NCBI GenBank assembly: GCA_023362775.1 | Contig: JALMGJ010000019.1 | Location: 828,501 to 892,500 of the forward strand | Direction of reading: 5' to 3' | From: Charina bottae | Taxonomy: Eukaryota > Chordata > Lepidosauria > Squamata > Charinaidae | Length of the DNA stretch: 64,000 nucleotides | In this document: in pieces, positions 47,001 through 58,000 of the stretch | Numbering within the stretch: position 1 is the stretch's first letter | Layout: every line of letters starts with the position of its first letter | Position numbers and translations under genes: made by a program | Notes under the pieces: model-generated | What the model saw: the letters and a program-made list of their open reading frames with translations, nothing else | The model's database searches: none | What the model was told of the DNA's origin: nothing

Positions 47001-47869
47001 AGATCTTTTAGAAAATGACAAAAAGCATGTTTAAGATACATAGAACTCTGGATTTAATTTACTTTGCTGGGCAGCGTCAGGCCATCCCAGGGTCGCAGAC
47101 TAGACTGGGAAGCGGAAAACATAACCCGGAAGGGGGATGGGGAACCGCTTACAAACCGTTGCCCAGAAAACCGCAAGGAGGAATCCACGCGCCGGCCAGG
47201 AGTCCAGCTGACTCCGAGGAAACGCGGCTCTCCCAAAAGAGAGTTTTGCTCTCTTTTGCTCTCTGCACCGGCAGGTGCGCGGAGGCGTCCCTCCCTTTCC
47301 TCGGCGGCGTCTGCAGCGCCGGCTTTTTCTGCCGCGTCGGCGCAGCTTTGCCCGATGCAAATTCCCCGGTTCGACTAGCATGGTCCCTCCCGGCCGCTGG
47401 AAATAGATCCGGGGCTGCGCGGCCGCGCCGCCACTCCCCGCCGGCGCCGCGGCAGGGGCAGGAGGCCGCCCGGCAGAACAGCCGCTGCCCGGGCGAGGCC
47501 GGGACCCGGGGGCAGGGAGGGGGCGGACCCACCTCGGACCACCAGCTCCGGGACGGGCGCGGCGGCGGCGCGGCGGGGCAGCAGCGAGCGCAGCACCAGC
47601 TCCAGCGGCGGCTCGGCGGGGCCCGCCAGCCCCAGCGCCAGCCCCAACGCCGCGTCGCCGCAGAAGGCCCCCCACGCGCGCTCCGCCGGGCCCGCCGCGC
47701 CGCCCCCGCAGCCCGGCCGGGGGACGCGGAGGGGCCGCTCCGCGCAGGCGCCGCTCAGCCGCCTGTTGGCCACCTGCGGCCGCTCCAGCCACACGCCCAC
47801 CGCCGCCCAGAAGCCGCCGGGCAAGCGCCGCGCCGGGTCCCGCAGCGCCGCCGCGCCCGCCACCTCCAT
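28811..47869 (-). CDS. TRMT44: TRMT44, tRNA (uridine-2'-O-)-methyltransferase, complete
   Basis: Eleven coding exons on the minus strand: 47869-47533, 46957-46840, 45680-45464, 41876-41808, 39651-39544, 37886-37815, 37198-37098, 36077-35894, 34951-34570, 32490-32374, 29067-28811. They total 1962 nt in one unbroken frame (653 residues; human is about 757). I matched the translation to vertebrate TRMT44/METTL19 from memory. Landmarks are the SAM-binding [10 protein letters not shown] (exon 5), [10 protein letters not shown] (exon 6), [13 protein letters not shown] (exon 7), P-C-C-F-F-D-F (exon 8) and a C-terminal C-x9-C-x6-C-x3-H zinc finger (exon 11). The yeast homologue Trm44 makes 2'-O-methyl-U44 in tRNA-Ser in the cytoplasm. 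ATG context is cgccATGG. It diverges from ACOX3. The stop overlaps a poly(A) signal. Confidence 0.96.
30290..30790 (+). mobile_element. LINE 3' fragment (CR1/L2-like) in TRMT44 intron 10
   Basis: Tail-like ttgtacctgagctgctataaggcaccttgagg and an (aataaa) end near 30770. A G13 run lies just upstream at about 30227-30239. Family assignment is weak. Confidence 0.4.
31070..31795 (+). mobile_element. 5'-truncated copy of the Vingi/I-like LINE
   Basis: Plus-strand counterpart of 11100-11990: same [13 protein letters not shown] and C-I-C-G-G...H-I-L-F coding block and same 3' end ...ggtcaaaagactaaatcaa. Frameshifted. Lies in TRMT44 intron 10, opposite to the gene. Confidence 0.88.
32374..32490 (-). 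CDS. TRMT44: TRMT44 coding exon 10
   Basis: 117 nt; acceptor ttctgtag; [11 protein letters not shown] and [10 protein letters not shown]; donor gtaaga (phase 1). Confidence 0.94.
32900..33175. mobile_element. Mariner/Tigger-like MITE
   Basis: Ends caggtagtcctcgctta and taagtgaggactaccc are inverted repeats, with TA next to each end. No transposase is encoded. Confidence 0.65.
33640..33950. mobile_element. Second mariner/Tigger-like MITE copy
   Basis: Starts caggtagttcttgcttaac and shares catgatcac and cttaac blocks with the copy at 32900; the right end is degenerate. Confidence 0.5.
34570..34951 (-). CDS. TRMT44: TRMT44 coding exon 9
   Basis: 382 nt; acceptor cgttttag; [10 protein letters not shown] start, a less conserved middle, then V-R-N-C-T-A-L-P; donor gtgaga (phase 1). 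Confidence 0.94.
35894..36077 (-). CDS. TRMT44: TRMT44 coding exon 8
   Basis: 184 nt; acceptor ctgctgcag; [10 protein letters not shown] and Q-Y-R-E-Y-L-D-F; ends S-T-K-R; donor gtaact. Confidence 0.96.
37098..37198 (-). CDS. TRMT44: TRMT44 coding exon 7
   Basis: 101 nt; acceptor cttctag; [20 protein letters not shown]; donor gtacca (phase 2). Confidence 0.94.
37815..37886 (-). CDS. TRMT44: TRMT44 coding exon 6
   Basis: 72 nt; acceptor ttctttcag; [17 protein letters not shown]; donor gtaggg. Confidence 0.95.
38590..39020 (-). mobile_element. CR1-like LINE 3' UTR fragment
   Basis: Segment with ggcttgatctcgctgg, caactgcatccagaaactgatccg and caataatccaaacgggaggcgactaaggcctgag, features common in reptile CR1/L2 ends (compare 21160-21340). 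Confidence 0.6.
39296..39408. mobile_element. Short hAT-like MITE
   Basis: Inverted ends ggtgtttctcaacc and ggatgagaaacacc around a palindromic core (gtgtggactccaactccc / gctgaagtccacacc). A related fragment is at 61425-61495. Confidence 0.6.
39544..39651 (-). CDS. TRMT44: TRMT44 coding exon 5 (SAM motif I)
   Basis: 108 nt; I-L-W-E-D-E-R at the start, then [15 protein letters not shown], the SAM-binding motif; donor gtaagt. Confidence 0.95.
41433..41759 (+). mobile_element. Sauria SINE with 13-bp TSD (TRMT44 intron 4)
   Basis: tRNA-like head (tggctcagcggg, ggttcgaatcc), canonical body, tail ggagaacctttacct. Flanks tttatactttcag at 41420-41432 and 41760-41772. Confidence 0.93.
41808..41876 (-). 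CDS. TRMT44: TRMT44 coding exon 4
   Basis: 69 nt, acceptor ctgcag, 23 codons reading [15 protein letters not shown] then A-I-A-A-Y-L-L, donor gtaggt. Too short to stand out as an ORF. Confidence 0.95.
43060..43980 (+). mobile_element. CR1/L2-like LINE 3' end (TRMT44 intron 3)
   Basis: Translation around 43275-43500 reads [26 protein letters not shown] and N-L-R-D-R-L. The 3' UTR shows two tails: tttatttattta...ccgcccatctc (43780) and agtcacatatgtgagatggac (43920). Confidence 0.82.
44572..44879. mobile_element. hAT MITE with perfect 8-bp TSD
   Basis: Starts cagggtttctcaacc and ends ggttgagaaagactg. Flanked by atctagcc at 44564-44571 and 44880-44887. Confidence 0.88.
45464..45680 (-). CDS. 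TRMT44: TRMT44 coding exon 3
   Basis: Acceptor ...gtttgaag, encodes [13 protein letters not shown] and F-K-S-T-L-S-L-I-S, donor gtaagt (phase 0). Confidence 0.96.
45783..45940 (-). mobile_element. Penelope-like terminal repeat with hammerhead-like core
   Basis: Carries ggctttcacggccagaatc and gggttttccgggctgtgtggccgtgttctgg. Minus-strand bases 45907-45876 read CTGAAGA, a GCCAG/CTGGT stem and GAAAC. Confidence 0.55.
46130..46250 (+). repeat. (GT/CA) run and LINE tail
   Basis: gtgtgtgcacacacac followed by a tatagctgcccatctcatgt LINE tail. Confidence 0.5.
46840..46957 (-). CDS. TRMT44: TRMT44 coding exon 2
   Basis: Acceptor ...tttacag, encodes [12 protein letters not shown] and N-I-Y-Q-I-R-L, donor gtgagt (phase 2). 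Confidence 0.95.
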
Positions 47870-48560
47870 GGCGCAGGAAGGCCCCGCCCCGCCGGCTCAC
47901 CGGCGCCTGCGCAGTGCCGGGCGGGAGGCGGGGAAGGGACGGCGGCCGGGCAGGGACCTCCCCCGCCGCCTGTCAAAGTCCGCCGCGCAGCAGCAGCAGG
48001 AGCAGCAGCAGCAGGAGGTCCCCCGCGCTGAGGTGGGAGGGCGCCCCCGAGGTCGTCCGGCCGAGCCGCGACGCGGCCCCCAGAGGTCCCTCGTCTCCGT
48101 GGCGCGGGGCGGGCCCGGCCGCAGCCCCTGGCGTGTGGCGGGAGGAGGCGCCTTCGCCCAGCGGCCGTGAAGCCCGAGCGCGGAGGGAGGGCGAGCGCCC
48201 TGCAGCGCTTCCGGGGCGCTCCGCGGGCGAAGCCTGCTCGGGCCGGGGCTTCGGCTCCTCTCCGGGCGCTTTCCCTTCCCTTCCCTTCCCGGGCAGGGCC
48301 CTCCGGGAGGGTCTCCTCAACGCGCCCTGGTCCTGCCGCCCTCCCTGCCTCCCTCCCTCCGCGCTCGGCGCCTCTTCCCGGAAAAGGGCGGAGAGCCCTG
48401 CGCGGTCCCCGGGCTGAGGCGCCCCGACCCTCTGGCGGCACCCAAGAGCTCGGGGAGGGCTCCCCAGACTTGGCCCCGCCGCCTCCGGGGGCTCGAGTCT
48501 GGCTCCTCGGAGGGGGCAGCCCGTGGCCTGTTGCGGTAGACCTCCTGCTTCCCAACCTTC
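47180..48560. promoter_or_regulatory. CpG-island bidirectional promoter, TRMT44/ACOX3
   Basis: About 1.4 kb of very GC- and CpG-rich DNA covers TRMT44 exon 1 and the space to ACOX3. The two ATGs are 987 bp apart and point away from each other. Visible elements include a GC box gccccgcccc at 47881-47890, an NRF1-like gcgcctgcgc at 47903-47912, further GGGCGG-type boxes at 47919-47935, and a CAG/CAG-like run at 47991-48016. No TATA box is obvious. Co-regulation is inferred. Confidence 0.8.
47533..47869 (-). CDS. TRMT44: TRMT44 coding exon 1
   Basis: Starts ATG at 47869, contains [17 protein letters not shown], and ends CCGAG before GTGGGT (phase 1). Very GC-rich, low-complexity Ala/Gly/Pro middle. 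Confidence 0.95.
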
Positions 48561-48835
48561 CCGGGAAAGAAAACCTTTCTCCCGTGTCCCAGAGCCTTCA
48601 GTTTCTTTAAATGCAACGTACAAATCTCATAAAAGAAGCTCAGTGTAATTGCATAGGAACGTTTTCCAGAAACTTATCAGAAAACACTGAAGGTGACAGA
48701 CACGTTAAATTAAAAATAGAGGATTACCTCTTTCGTGAACGGTTCTTGACGTTAAATGAGATGATGATCTGTATTTTTCTGCCTTCCTCCAAAGGATTTG
48801 TGAAATCCTTTCAATAATTTCCATTCCATTTCCAG

Positions 48836-49017
48836 GGCGACTGTTTCGCATCAAGATGGCCCCGGTTGGTGAGTTGGAAATGCCCAGGCGTTCCTCGGCC
48901 CCGTCGCTGCTCCCCGACTTCCCCCAAGGGCCACTCTCCGCATACCGGGAGAAGGCGTCCTTCAGCTGGAAGGAGATGGCCCTCTTCGTGGAGGAGGAAG
49001 AGCTGATCCATTTTAAG
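48836..49017 (+). CDS. ACOX3: ACOX3 exon with start codon
   Basis: A 3' splice site ccattccatttccag ends at 48835, so 48836-48855 is 5' UTR and a noncoding exon is expected upstream in the CpG island (possible donor gag/gtggga near 48031). Coding 48856-49017, donor AAG/GTAAGG. Confidence 0.88.
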
Positions 49018-52000
49018 GTAAGGCTCGGCAGAATCGGGAAGGAGGCCCGGCCCATTCCTGGAAATGATTCCCAATGCCAGGAAATGTTGGTGGTTCAAGA
49101 AGAGACCATGACGCTGCTCTCATATGAGTTTTCATAGCTTTTAATGACTGGACCGTTGATTGATTTTCTTTTTTTATATAATTTTATTAAAGATTTTTTA
49201 AAAGGAAGATAAAAGCCAGTTTGGTCTAGTGCTGAAGGCAGCAGGCTAGAATCCAGGAGACAGAGAGTTCTAGTCCCGCCTTAGGCGTGAAAGCCGGCTG
49301 GGTGACCTTGGGCCAGTCCCTGTCTCTCAGCCCTAGGAAGGAGCCAATGGCAAACCAGGAGACTGAGAGTTCTAGCCCCGCCTTAGGCGTGAAAGCCGGC
49401 TGGGTGACCTTGGGCCAGTCCCTGTCTCTCAGCCCTAGGAAGGAGCCAATGGCAAACCGGAAGACTCAGAGTTCTAGTCCCGCCTTGGGCAGGAAAGCCA
49501 GCTGGGTGACCTTGGGCTAGTCACTCTCTCTCAGCCCCAGGAAGGAGCCAATGGCAAACCAGGAGACTGAGAGTTCTAGTCCTGCCTGAGGCACGAAAGC
49601 CGGCTGGGTGACCTTGGGCCAGTCACTCTCTCTCAGCCCCAGGAAGGAGCCAATGGCAAACCGGGAGACTGAGAGTTCTAGCCCCGCCTGAGGCATGAAA
49701 GCCGGCTGGGTGACCTTGGGCCAGTCACTCACTCTCAGCCCCAGGAAGGAGCCAATGGCAAACCAGGAGACTGAGAGTTCTAGTCCCGCCTCAGGCGTGA
49801 AAGCCGGCTGGGTGACCTTGGGCCAGTCCCTGTCTCTCAGCCCTAGGAAGGAGCCAATGGCAAACCGGAAGACTCAGAGTTCTAGTCCCGCCTTGGGCAG
49901 GAAAGCCAGCTGGGTGACCTTGGGCTAGTCACTCTCTCTCAGCCCCAGGAAGGAGCCAATGGCAAACCAGGAGACTGAGAGTTCTAGTCCTGCCTGAGGC
50001 ACGAAAGCCGGCTGGGTGACCTTGGGCCAGTCACTCACTCTCAGCCCCAGGAAGGAGCCAATGGCAAACCAGGAGACTGAGAGTTCTAGTCCCGCCTCAG
50101 GCGTGAAAGCCGGCTGGGTGACCTTGGGCCAGTCCCTGTCTCTCAGCCCTAGGAAGGAGCCAATGGCAAACCGGAAGACTCAGAGTTCTAGTCCCGCCTT
50201 GGGCAGGAAAGCCGGCTGGGTGACCTTGGGCCAGTCACTCTCTCTCAGCCCCAGGAAGGAGCCAATGGCAAACCAGGAGACTGAGAGTTCTAGTCCCGCC
50301 TTAGGCGTGAAAGCCGGCTGGGTGACCTTGGGCCAGTCCCTGTCTCTCAGCCCTAGGAAGGAGCCAATGGCAAACCGGGAGACTGAGAGTTCTAGCCCCG
50401 CCTGAGGCATGAAAGCCGGCTGGGTGACCTTGGGCCAGTCCCTGTCTCTCAGCCCTAGGAAGAAGCCAATGGCAAACCGGAAGACTCAGAGTTCTAGTCC
50501 CGCCTTAGGCAGGAAAGCCAGCTGGGTGACCTTGGGCTAGTCACTCTCTCTCAGCCCCAGGAAGGAGCCAATGGCAAACCAGGAGACTGAGAGTTCTAGT
50601 CCTGCCTGAGGCACGAAAGCCGGCTGGGTGACCTTGGGCCAGTCACTCTCTCTCAGCCCCAGGAAGGAGCCAATGGCAAACCAGGAGACAGAGTTCTAGT
50701 CCCGCCTTAGGCACGAAAGCCGGCTGGGTGACCTTGGGCCAGTCCCTGTCCCTAAGCCCCAGGAAGGAGCCAATGGCAAACCGGGAGACTGAGAGTTCTA
50801 GTCCCGCCTTGGGCATGAAAGCCAGCTGGGTGACCTTGGGCCAGTCCCTGTCTCTCAGCCCTAGGAAGGAGCCAATGGCAAACCAGGAGACGGAGAGTTC
50901 TAGTCCCGCCTTAGGCGTGAAAGCCGGCTGGGTGACCTTGGGCCAGTCCCTGTCTCTCAGCCCTAGGAAGGAGCCAATGGCAAACCAGGAGACTGAGAGT
51001 TCTAGCCCCGCCTTAGGCGTGAAAGCCGGCTGGGTGACCTTGGGCCAGTCCCTGTCTCTCAGCCCTAGGAAGGAGCCAATGGCAAACCGGAAGACTCAGA
51101 GTTCTAGTCCCGCCTTGGGCAGGAAAGCCAGCTGGGTGACCTTGGGCTAGTCACTCTCTCTCAGCCCCAGGAAGGAGCCAATGGCAAACCAGGAGACTGA
51201 GAGTTCTAGTCCTGCCTGAGGCACGAAAGCCGGCTGGGTGACCTTGGGCCAGTCACTCTCTCTCAGCCCCAGGAAGGAGCCAATGGCAAACCGGGAGACT
51301 GAGAGTTCTAGCCCCGCCTGAGGCATGAAAGCCGGCTGGGTGACCTTGGGCCAGTCACTCACTCTCAGCCCCAGGAAGGAGCCAATGGCAAACCAGGAGA
51401 CTGAGAGTTCTAGTCCCGCCTCAGGCGTGAAAGCCGGCTGGGTGACCTTGGGCCAGTCCCTGTCTCTCAGCCCTAGGAAGGAGCCAATGGCAAACCGGAA
51501 GACTCAGAGTTCTAGTCCCGCCTTGGGCAGGAAAGCCAGCTGGGTGACCTTGGGCTAGTCACTCTCTCTCAGCCCCAGGAAGGAGCCAATGGCAAACCAG
51601 GAGACTGAGAGTTCTAGTCCTGCCTGAGGCACGAAAGCCGGCTGGGTGACCTTGGGCCAGTCACTCTCTCTCAGCCCCAGGAAGGAGCCAATGGCAAACC
51701 AGGAGACTGAGAGTTCTAGTCCCGCCTTAGGCGTGAAAGCCGGCTGGGTGACCTTGGGCCAGTCCCTGTCTCTCAGCCCTAGGAAGGAGCCAATGGCAAA
51801 CCGGGAGACTGAGAGTTCTAGCCCCGCCTGAGGCATGAAAGCCGGCTGGGTGACCTTGGGCCAGTCCCTGTCTCTCAGCCCTAGGAAGGAGCCAATGGCA
51901 AACCGGAAGACTCAGAGTTCTAGTCCCGCCTTAGGCAGGAAAGCCAGCTGGGTGACCTTGGGCTAGTCACTCTCTCTCAGCCCCAGGAAGGAGCCAATGG

Positions 52001-55000
52001 CAAACCAGGAGACTGAGAGTTCTAGTCCTGCCTGAGGCACGAAAGCCGGCTGGGTGACCTTGGGCCAGTCACTCTCTCTCAGCCCCAGGAAGGAGCCAAT
52101 GGCAAACCAGGAGACAGAGTTCTAGTCCCGCCTTAGGCACGAAAGCCGGCTGGGTGACCTTGGGCCAGTCCCTGTCCCTAAGCCCCAGGAAGGAGCCAAT
52201 GGCAAACCGGGAGACTGAGAGTTCTAGTCCCGCCTTGGGCATGAAAGCCAGCTGGGTGACCTTGGGCCAGTCCCTGTCCCTCAGCCCCAGGAAGGAGCCC
52301 ATGGCAAACCAGGAGACTGAGAGTTCTAGTCCCGCCTCAGGCGGGAAAGCCGGCTTGGTGACCTTGGGCCAGTCCCTGTCTCTCAGCCCAATTCACCTCA
52401 CAGGGTTGTTGTTGTCGGGAAAATAGGAGGAGGAAGGAGTATTAGGTATGTTCCCCGACTTGAGTTATTTATAAAAAAATAATAATAAAGGCGGCATTAT
52501 CATCCAGAATCATTGTAAACAACTTGTAGCCATTATTAAATAATTATATCAGCCGATAGTTTCTTGTTAAAGTCAAATCTTGTCCCTCTTTAGGTATTAG
52601 TGCTATATGGACCTCTTTCCAACTCTCTGGCATCTTTCCTCCCAGTAAGATAGAATTCATTGTGTTTTGCAAAGGTTGTAAAAGTTCATCTTCAAAACAT
52701 TTATAATAAGAACTTGATAATCCATCTGGTCCAGGCACCTTTCCTAGTTTAATCTTTTTTATAGCTTCAGAAACTTCCCTTATTGTTATAGGTCCATTCA
52801 TAATCAGTCTCTGTTCCACTCTACTCCTCAGTAATTTTTTTTCTTTAGATATTCATTTGTTTTCTCTAGAGAGATGTCACTTCCTTTATACAAGTTGGAA
52901 TAATATTGATGAAAATGCTTTTTGTATGGCCGCATTATCCATTAATACAGTATCTCCCGCTTGTAATTTCAATATCATTTTCTTTTCCTTTTCTTTTCAT
53001 AATTTATATGCCAACCATTTCCCTGGTTTGTTTACAAACTCGATTTTTTTTTTGCTTAACATAGTTCATTTTTATTTCCATTTCTCTTACTGTTAACACA
53101 GATAACTGTTGTTGTAAAAGCTTAATTAATGAGAAATACTTAACTTCTCTGGAAATTTCTTTAATTCATCTTCTTTTCTCTTTTTCTCATCCAAAGTAGC
53201 TTGCATTTTCTCTTGACTCTTCTTTTTGGGTTCAAAGTTATTTTTTGAAAAGTCATTTTCAAAAAAATTATTATAATTTATTTTTACAATCCTCCACTAC
53301 TGCTTCTTTCTCTAGCAATATTTCACTTAGTCTCCATCTAAAATAACCAGATTTCCTTTTATAAACCAAACTCATAGGATTATGATCCAAAAATGTCTTT
53401 GGTAACATCTCTACTTTAGAAACCTCAGTAGCCAAATTCTTTGAAATCCAAATCATATCTATTCTTGAAAAGGATCTATGTCTCTCAGAAAAGTAGATGT
53501 ACTCTCTTGAATTGCCATTTTTCTGTCTCCATACATCAACCAAACCTAAATTATCTATCAAATCAAAAAAAACCCTTCTGGCAGTTTGCCTTGAGTGATT
53601 TTAATATTTTTCTCAGAAGTTCTATGCAGTTGTGGGGAGACCACTTCATTCCAATCCCCTGTCAAACACCAATTTTCATAACAGAAACCTATTAGTCTGT
53701 CCATAATTCCTTTATAGAACAAAGCGTCTTCGGACAACGCTGGCTCTTCGGCTAACAAACGGAGATGAGCACCGCCCCCTAGAGTCGGACACGACTGTGC
53801 GGGGGAACCTTTAAGGTAAAGGTAAAGGTAAAGGTTCCCCCCGCACATTTGTGCGGTCGTGTCCGACTCTAGGGGCCGGTGCTCATCTCTGTTTGTTAGC
53901 CGAAGAGCCGGCGTTGTCCGAGACCCTTAAAGGGCGGGGGTGTGGCCTTCCAGAGGGGACGCGGCCTCCTGGAGGGCCCCGCCCCCGTCGCCGCAGCCGC
54001 GCCCCTGGGGATGGAACACTGTTACCATCCCACGGAAGTGGTACCTATTTATCTACTTGCATTGGCATGCTTTCGAATTGCTAGGTTGGCAAGAGCTGGG
54101 GCGAGTGCGGGAGCTCACTCTGTCACGCGGCGCTCGGGTCTCAAACCTCCAAACTTGTGATCGACAAGCCTGGCGTCTTACCCACTGAGCCACCATGCAA
54201 ATTAACTCGGGAGGCTTGGGGCGGGAGGGGGAGGGAATCAACCCTGGGGGTGGTTAGCGCCCTAAAGAGGCCCCTGTGTATGTATTAATTTAAATTAAGA
54301 ACTTTTAATATCACCATCCTGGATTTTATATTTTTTATTTAAGGGGTACTGTTTTTTTATTCTCACTCGCTGGATCGTCACCTTGTTGTGGTGAGTGGGC
54401 TTGTGTGTTCCCAATGAACCCTGTGAACGAAGCCGTCGGGAGTCATGTACTCCTGGCAGGGTCACCCATGGCGGTAAGGTCCAGGGGGAGGAACCAGACA
54501 AAGAACGATCCAAGAAAGACCTCAACGGCAGAACAGGCGGAAGATAACAAGGTGTATTGTTACAACGGCTGCGAAGGCGGATGAAGGCTGCAGCAGACAA
54601 AAGGTCACCAATCGTCATGGTATCCATGCCATTGGATTAGAACCTTTTTCTGTGAAGGTTGTGTGCTGATCGTTGTGCACCGATCTCCACACATAAAACA
54701 AATTCACGCACAGGCGTCTTCCAACCACACCAAACCCAAAACAACCAAAAGTCCCATGGCGACTGACGAATGGCAACGGGGGCAGGACTGTGAAATCCGG
54801 AAGCTCCTAGTCATGGACCAGCACATGGGCGGTGGATACGGATTCAGTCGCCCTGACTCAAGGATCGAGGCAGTTGAGTAGTTCGGCAGCTGTATCCACG
54901 ACTGAGCAGCCCTATTTAGGATCCACTCTGCTCACCCCATATGGGGAGGGGGCTAGAAAAGGTGCCCTAAACATAGTCTGCCTCATTTTCTCCCTGACTG

Positions 55001-58000
55001 GATTACCGCGACCAGTGGGGTCACCATCTAGCGGTCGTAAAAAACACATGAATTTTGGAACATGGAATATACGGACACTGCAAGACAATATGGATAGTGA
55101 ACGACCTGAACGTAGGACTGCCATTATTGCAAGGGAGCTGAGACGTTTTAATATTGATATAGCAGCACTCCAAGAAACTCGAAGAGCAGGAGAAGGACAG
55201 TTGAAGGAAGAAAAAGGAGGTTATACCTTCTTTTGGAAAGGACTGCCTGAACAAGAACGACGAATACATGGGGTAGGCTTTGCTATCAAAAACGACATTG
55301 TGAAGCTCTTGTCAGAAGTTCCCACTGGGATTAACGAACGACTCTCAACTCTGCGAATAAAACTCGCCAAAAACCAACAGGCAACTATCCTAAGTGCTTA
55401 CGCACCAACACTAGATGCAGATGAGGATATCAAGGAAAAATTTTATACCCAGCTGGACACCATCTTATCAGAGATACCAAAGGAGGATAAAATTATCCTC
55501 CTGGGCGATTTCAATGCAAGAGTTGGGCGTGATTTTGATTTGTGGCCAGGGATCATTGGGAAAGAAGGAGTTGACAACAGCAACACAAATGGAATCTTAC
55601 TTCTGACTAAATGTGCAGAGCATAACCTTGTCATTACTAACACACTCTTTCGCCAGAAAAATAAATTTAAAACATCATGGAAGCACCCACGGTCGAAGCA
55701 CTGGCATCTTTTAGATTATGTAATTGTCCGTGCTAGAGATCGCCGTGATGTACTTCTCACCAGAGCCATGACGAGCGCCGATGACTGCTGGACAGACCAT
55801 CGATTAATTCGATCCACGATGGCCATAAAGATTGTCCCTCATCGTAGGCTCCAAGGAAGAAAACCAAGGCGTAAAATGAATACACTGGCCCTTCAAGATC
55901 CTATTAAACGAGCTTGCTTTCAATCAACTCTCAAGGAACATCTGCCTATGGAACTTCCTGAAAATGTTGAGGAACACTGGATTAAATTGAAGACTTCTAT
56001 TATTTCAGCCTGTGAACAAACTATCGGATACCAGACTAAGAGACATCAGGACTGGTTTGATGAGAACGATAGTGAGATTGAACATATTATTGACAAGAAA
56101 AGGAAAGCCTTCCAGATATGGCAAAAAGATATTAACTGTGCCGTTAAGAAAAAAATCTACGCCAGTGCAAAGGCAGAAGTCCAAAGAAGAACTAGAGAAC
56201 TTAAGAACATATGGTGGATAAAAAAAGCCCAAGAAACCCAACATTTTGCAGATGCTCATGATGCACGGGGCTTTTTTAATGCCATAAAGGCCATCTATGG
56301 ACCAACAAACCATGGTACAAATCCCTTACGCTCAGTAGATGGTGCTAAGCTTCTAAAGGACGAAGAGTCTATTGCACTGCGCTGGAAAGAGCATTACTAC
56401 AATCTCCTTAATCGTCACTCTACTGTGGCTGATGAAGTCTTCTTGCAAATCCCGCAAAAACAAATAAGAAATGAGCTTGCAGTACCCCCTAGTTTGGAGG
56501 AAGTCAGTAAAGCCACTAAACAAATGAAAAATAACAAAGCTAGTGGACCTGATGGGATTCCTGCTGAAGTCTTTAAAGAAGGCGGGCCTGAACTTACACA
56601 ACAACTTCATAAGCTCATCGAAAAAATCTGGATGAGGGAGACGATTCCAGCAGACTTTAGGGATGCCATAATTATCACTCTCTTTAAAAAGGGTGATAGA
56701 ACAGACTGTGGAAACTATCGAGGCATCTCCCTTCTAGCCACAGCAGGCAAAATCCTGGCAAAGATCATTGCAAACCGTCTCCTATCTGTATCAGAAGACA
56801 TCCTCCCTGAAACGCAAAATGGCTTCCGCCCTTCCAGGGGAACAGTGGATATGATCTTCACTGCACGACAGCTTCAAGAAAAATGCAAGGAGCAAAACCG
56901 CCCTCTGTACATGGCGTTTATTGATCTGACTAAAGCTTTTGATACTGTAAATCGTACTGCTCTCTGGACCATCCTTCTGAAAATCGGATGCCCTGATAAA
57001 TTTGTGAACATCTTGCGATTACTCCATGACGACATGATGGCAACAATCCTGAATAACAATGGCTCTCAAAGCGATCCATTTAAAGTGGAATCCGGCGTTA
57101 AACAGGGATGTGTTATTGCTCCAACCTTATTCGCTATCTTCATCGCTATGATTATGCACCTTGTTGAAGAGAAACTTCCTACTGGTGTAGAAATTATATA
57201 TCGAACAGATGGAAAGCTTTTTAATCTTAGTAGGCTGAAAGCAAAAAATAAGGTAATTGCAACTTCTGTTATAGAACTTCAGTATGCTGATGATAACGTA
57301 GTCTGTGCACACTCCGAGGAAGATCTTCAAACTATCCTAAACATCTTTGCAGAAGCATATGAAAAACTCGGCCTCTCGATTAACATTAAAAAAACTAAAG
57401 TGCTTTACCAGCAAGTTCGAACCAATCCCTCTGCAGCGCCATCAATCCAGCTTAAAGGTGTGTCACTAGAAAATGTCGATCACTTTTCTTATCTCGGCAG
57501 CCATCTATCTACAAAAGCCGACATCGACGCTGAAATTCAGCATCGCCTGAGCTCTGCGAGTGTAGCTTTCTCCCGAATGAAGCGTAGAGTGTTTGAGGAT
57601 CGGGACATTCGCAGGGAGACCAAAATGCTTGTTTACAAAGCCATTGTACTACCAACCCTTCTGTACGCCTGTGAAACATGGACCCTCTACAAACGCCACC
57701 TCCAACTTCTTGAAAGATTCCATCAACGCTGCCTCCGAAAAATTCTGCAAATTACTTGGGAAGATAGGCGGACTAATGTTAGCGTATTAGAAGAAGCGAA
57801 AACCACCAGCATTGAAACAATGATCATCCAACATCAACTTCGCTGGACCGGTCATGTTGTTCGAATGCCTGACCATCGTCTTCCAAAGCAGCTACTTTAC
57901 TCCCAACTTAAGAATGGAAAACGGAATATTGGTGGACAGCAAAAGAGATTCAAAGATACTCTCAAAGTTAATTTAAAAAAATGTAATATCAGCATTGAGA

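Noticed and set aside
47100..48623. Long ORFs in the CpG island on both strands
   Set aside because: High GC lowers stop frequency. Only the TRMT44 exon 1 frame joins spliced exons and matches a known protein.
49237..52390. CRISPR-like regular repeats
   Set aside because: Units are contiguous with no unique spacers, and the DNA is vertebrate.
49287..52426. Many ORFs with [10 protein letters not shown] repeats
   Set aside because: The 102-bp unit is 34 codons, so any frame lacking a stop in one unit stays open. Indels and stops break them at random, and the sequence is SINE-derived.
56005..57330. Minus-strand ORFs inside the RTE-like element
   Set aside because: Shadows of the 1133-codon sense ORF.
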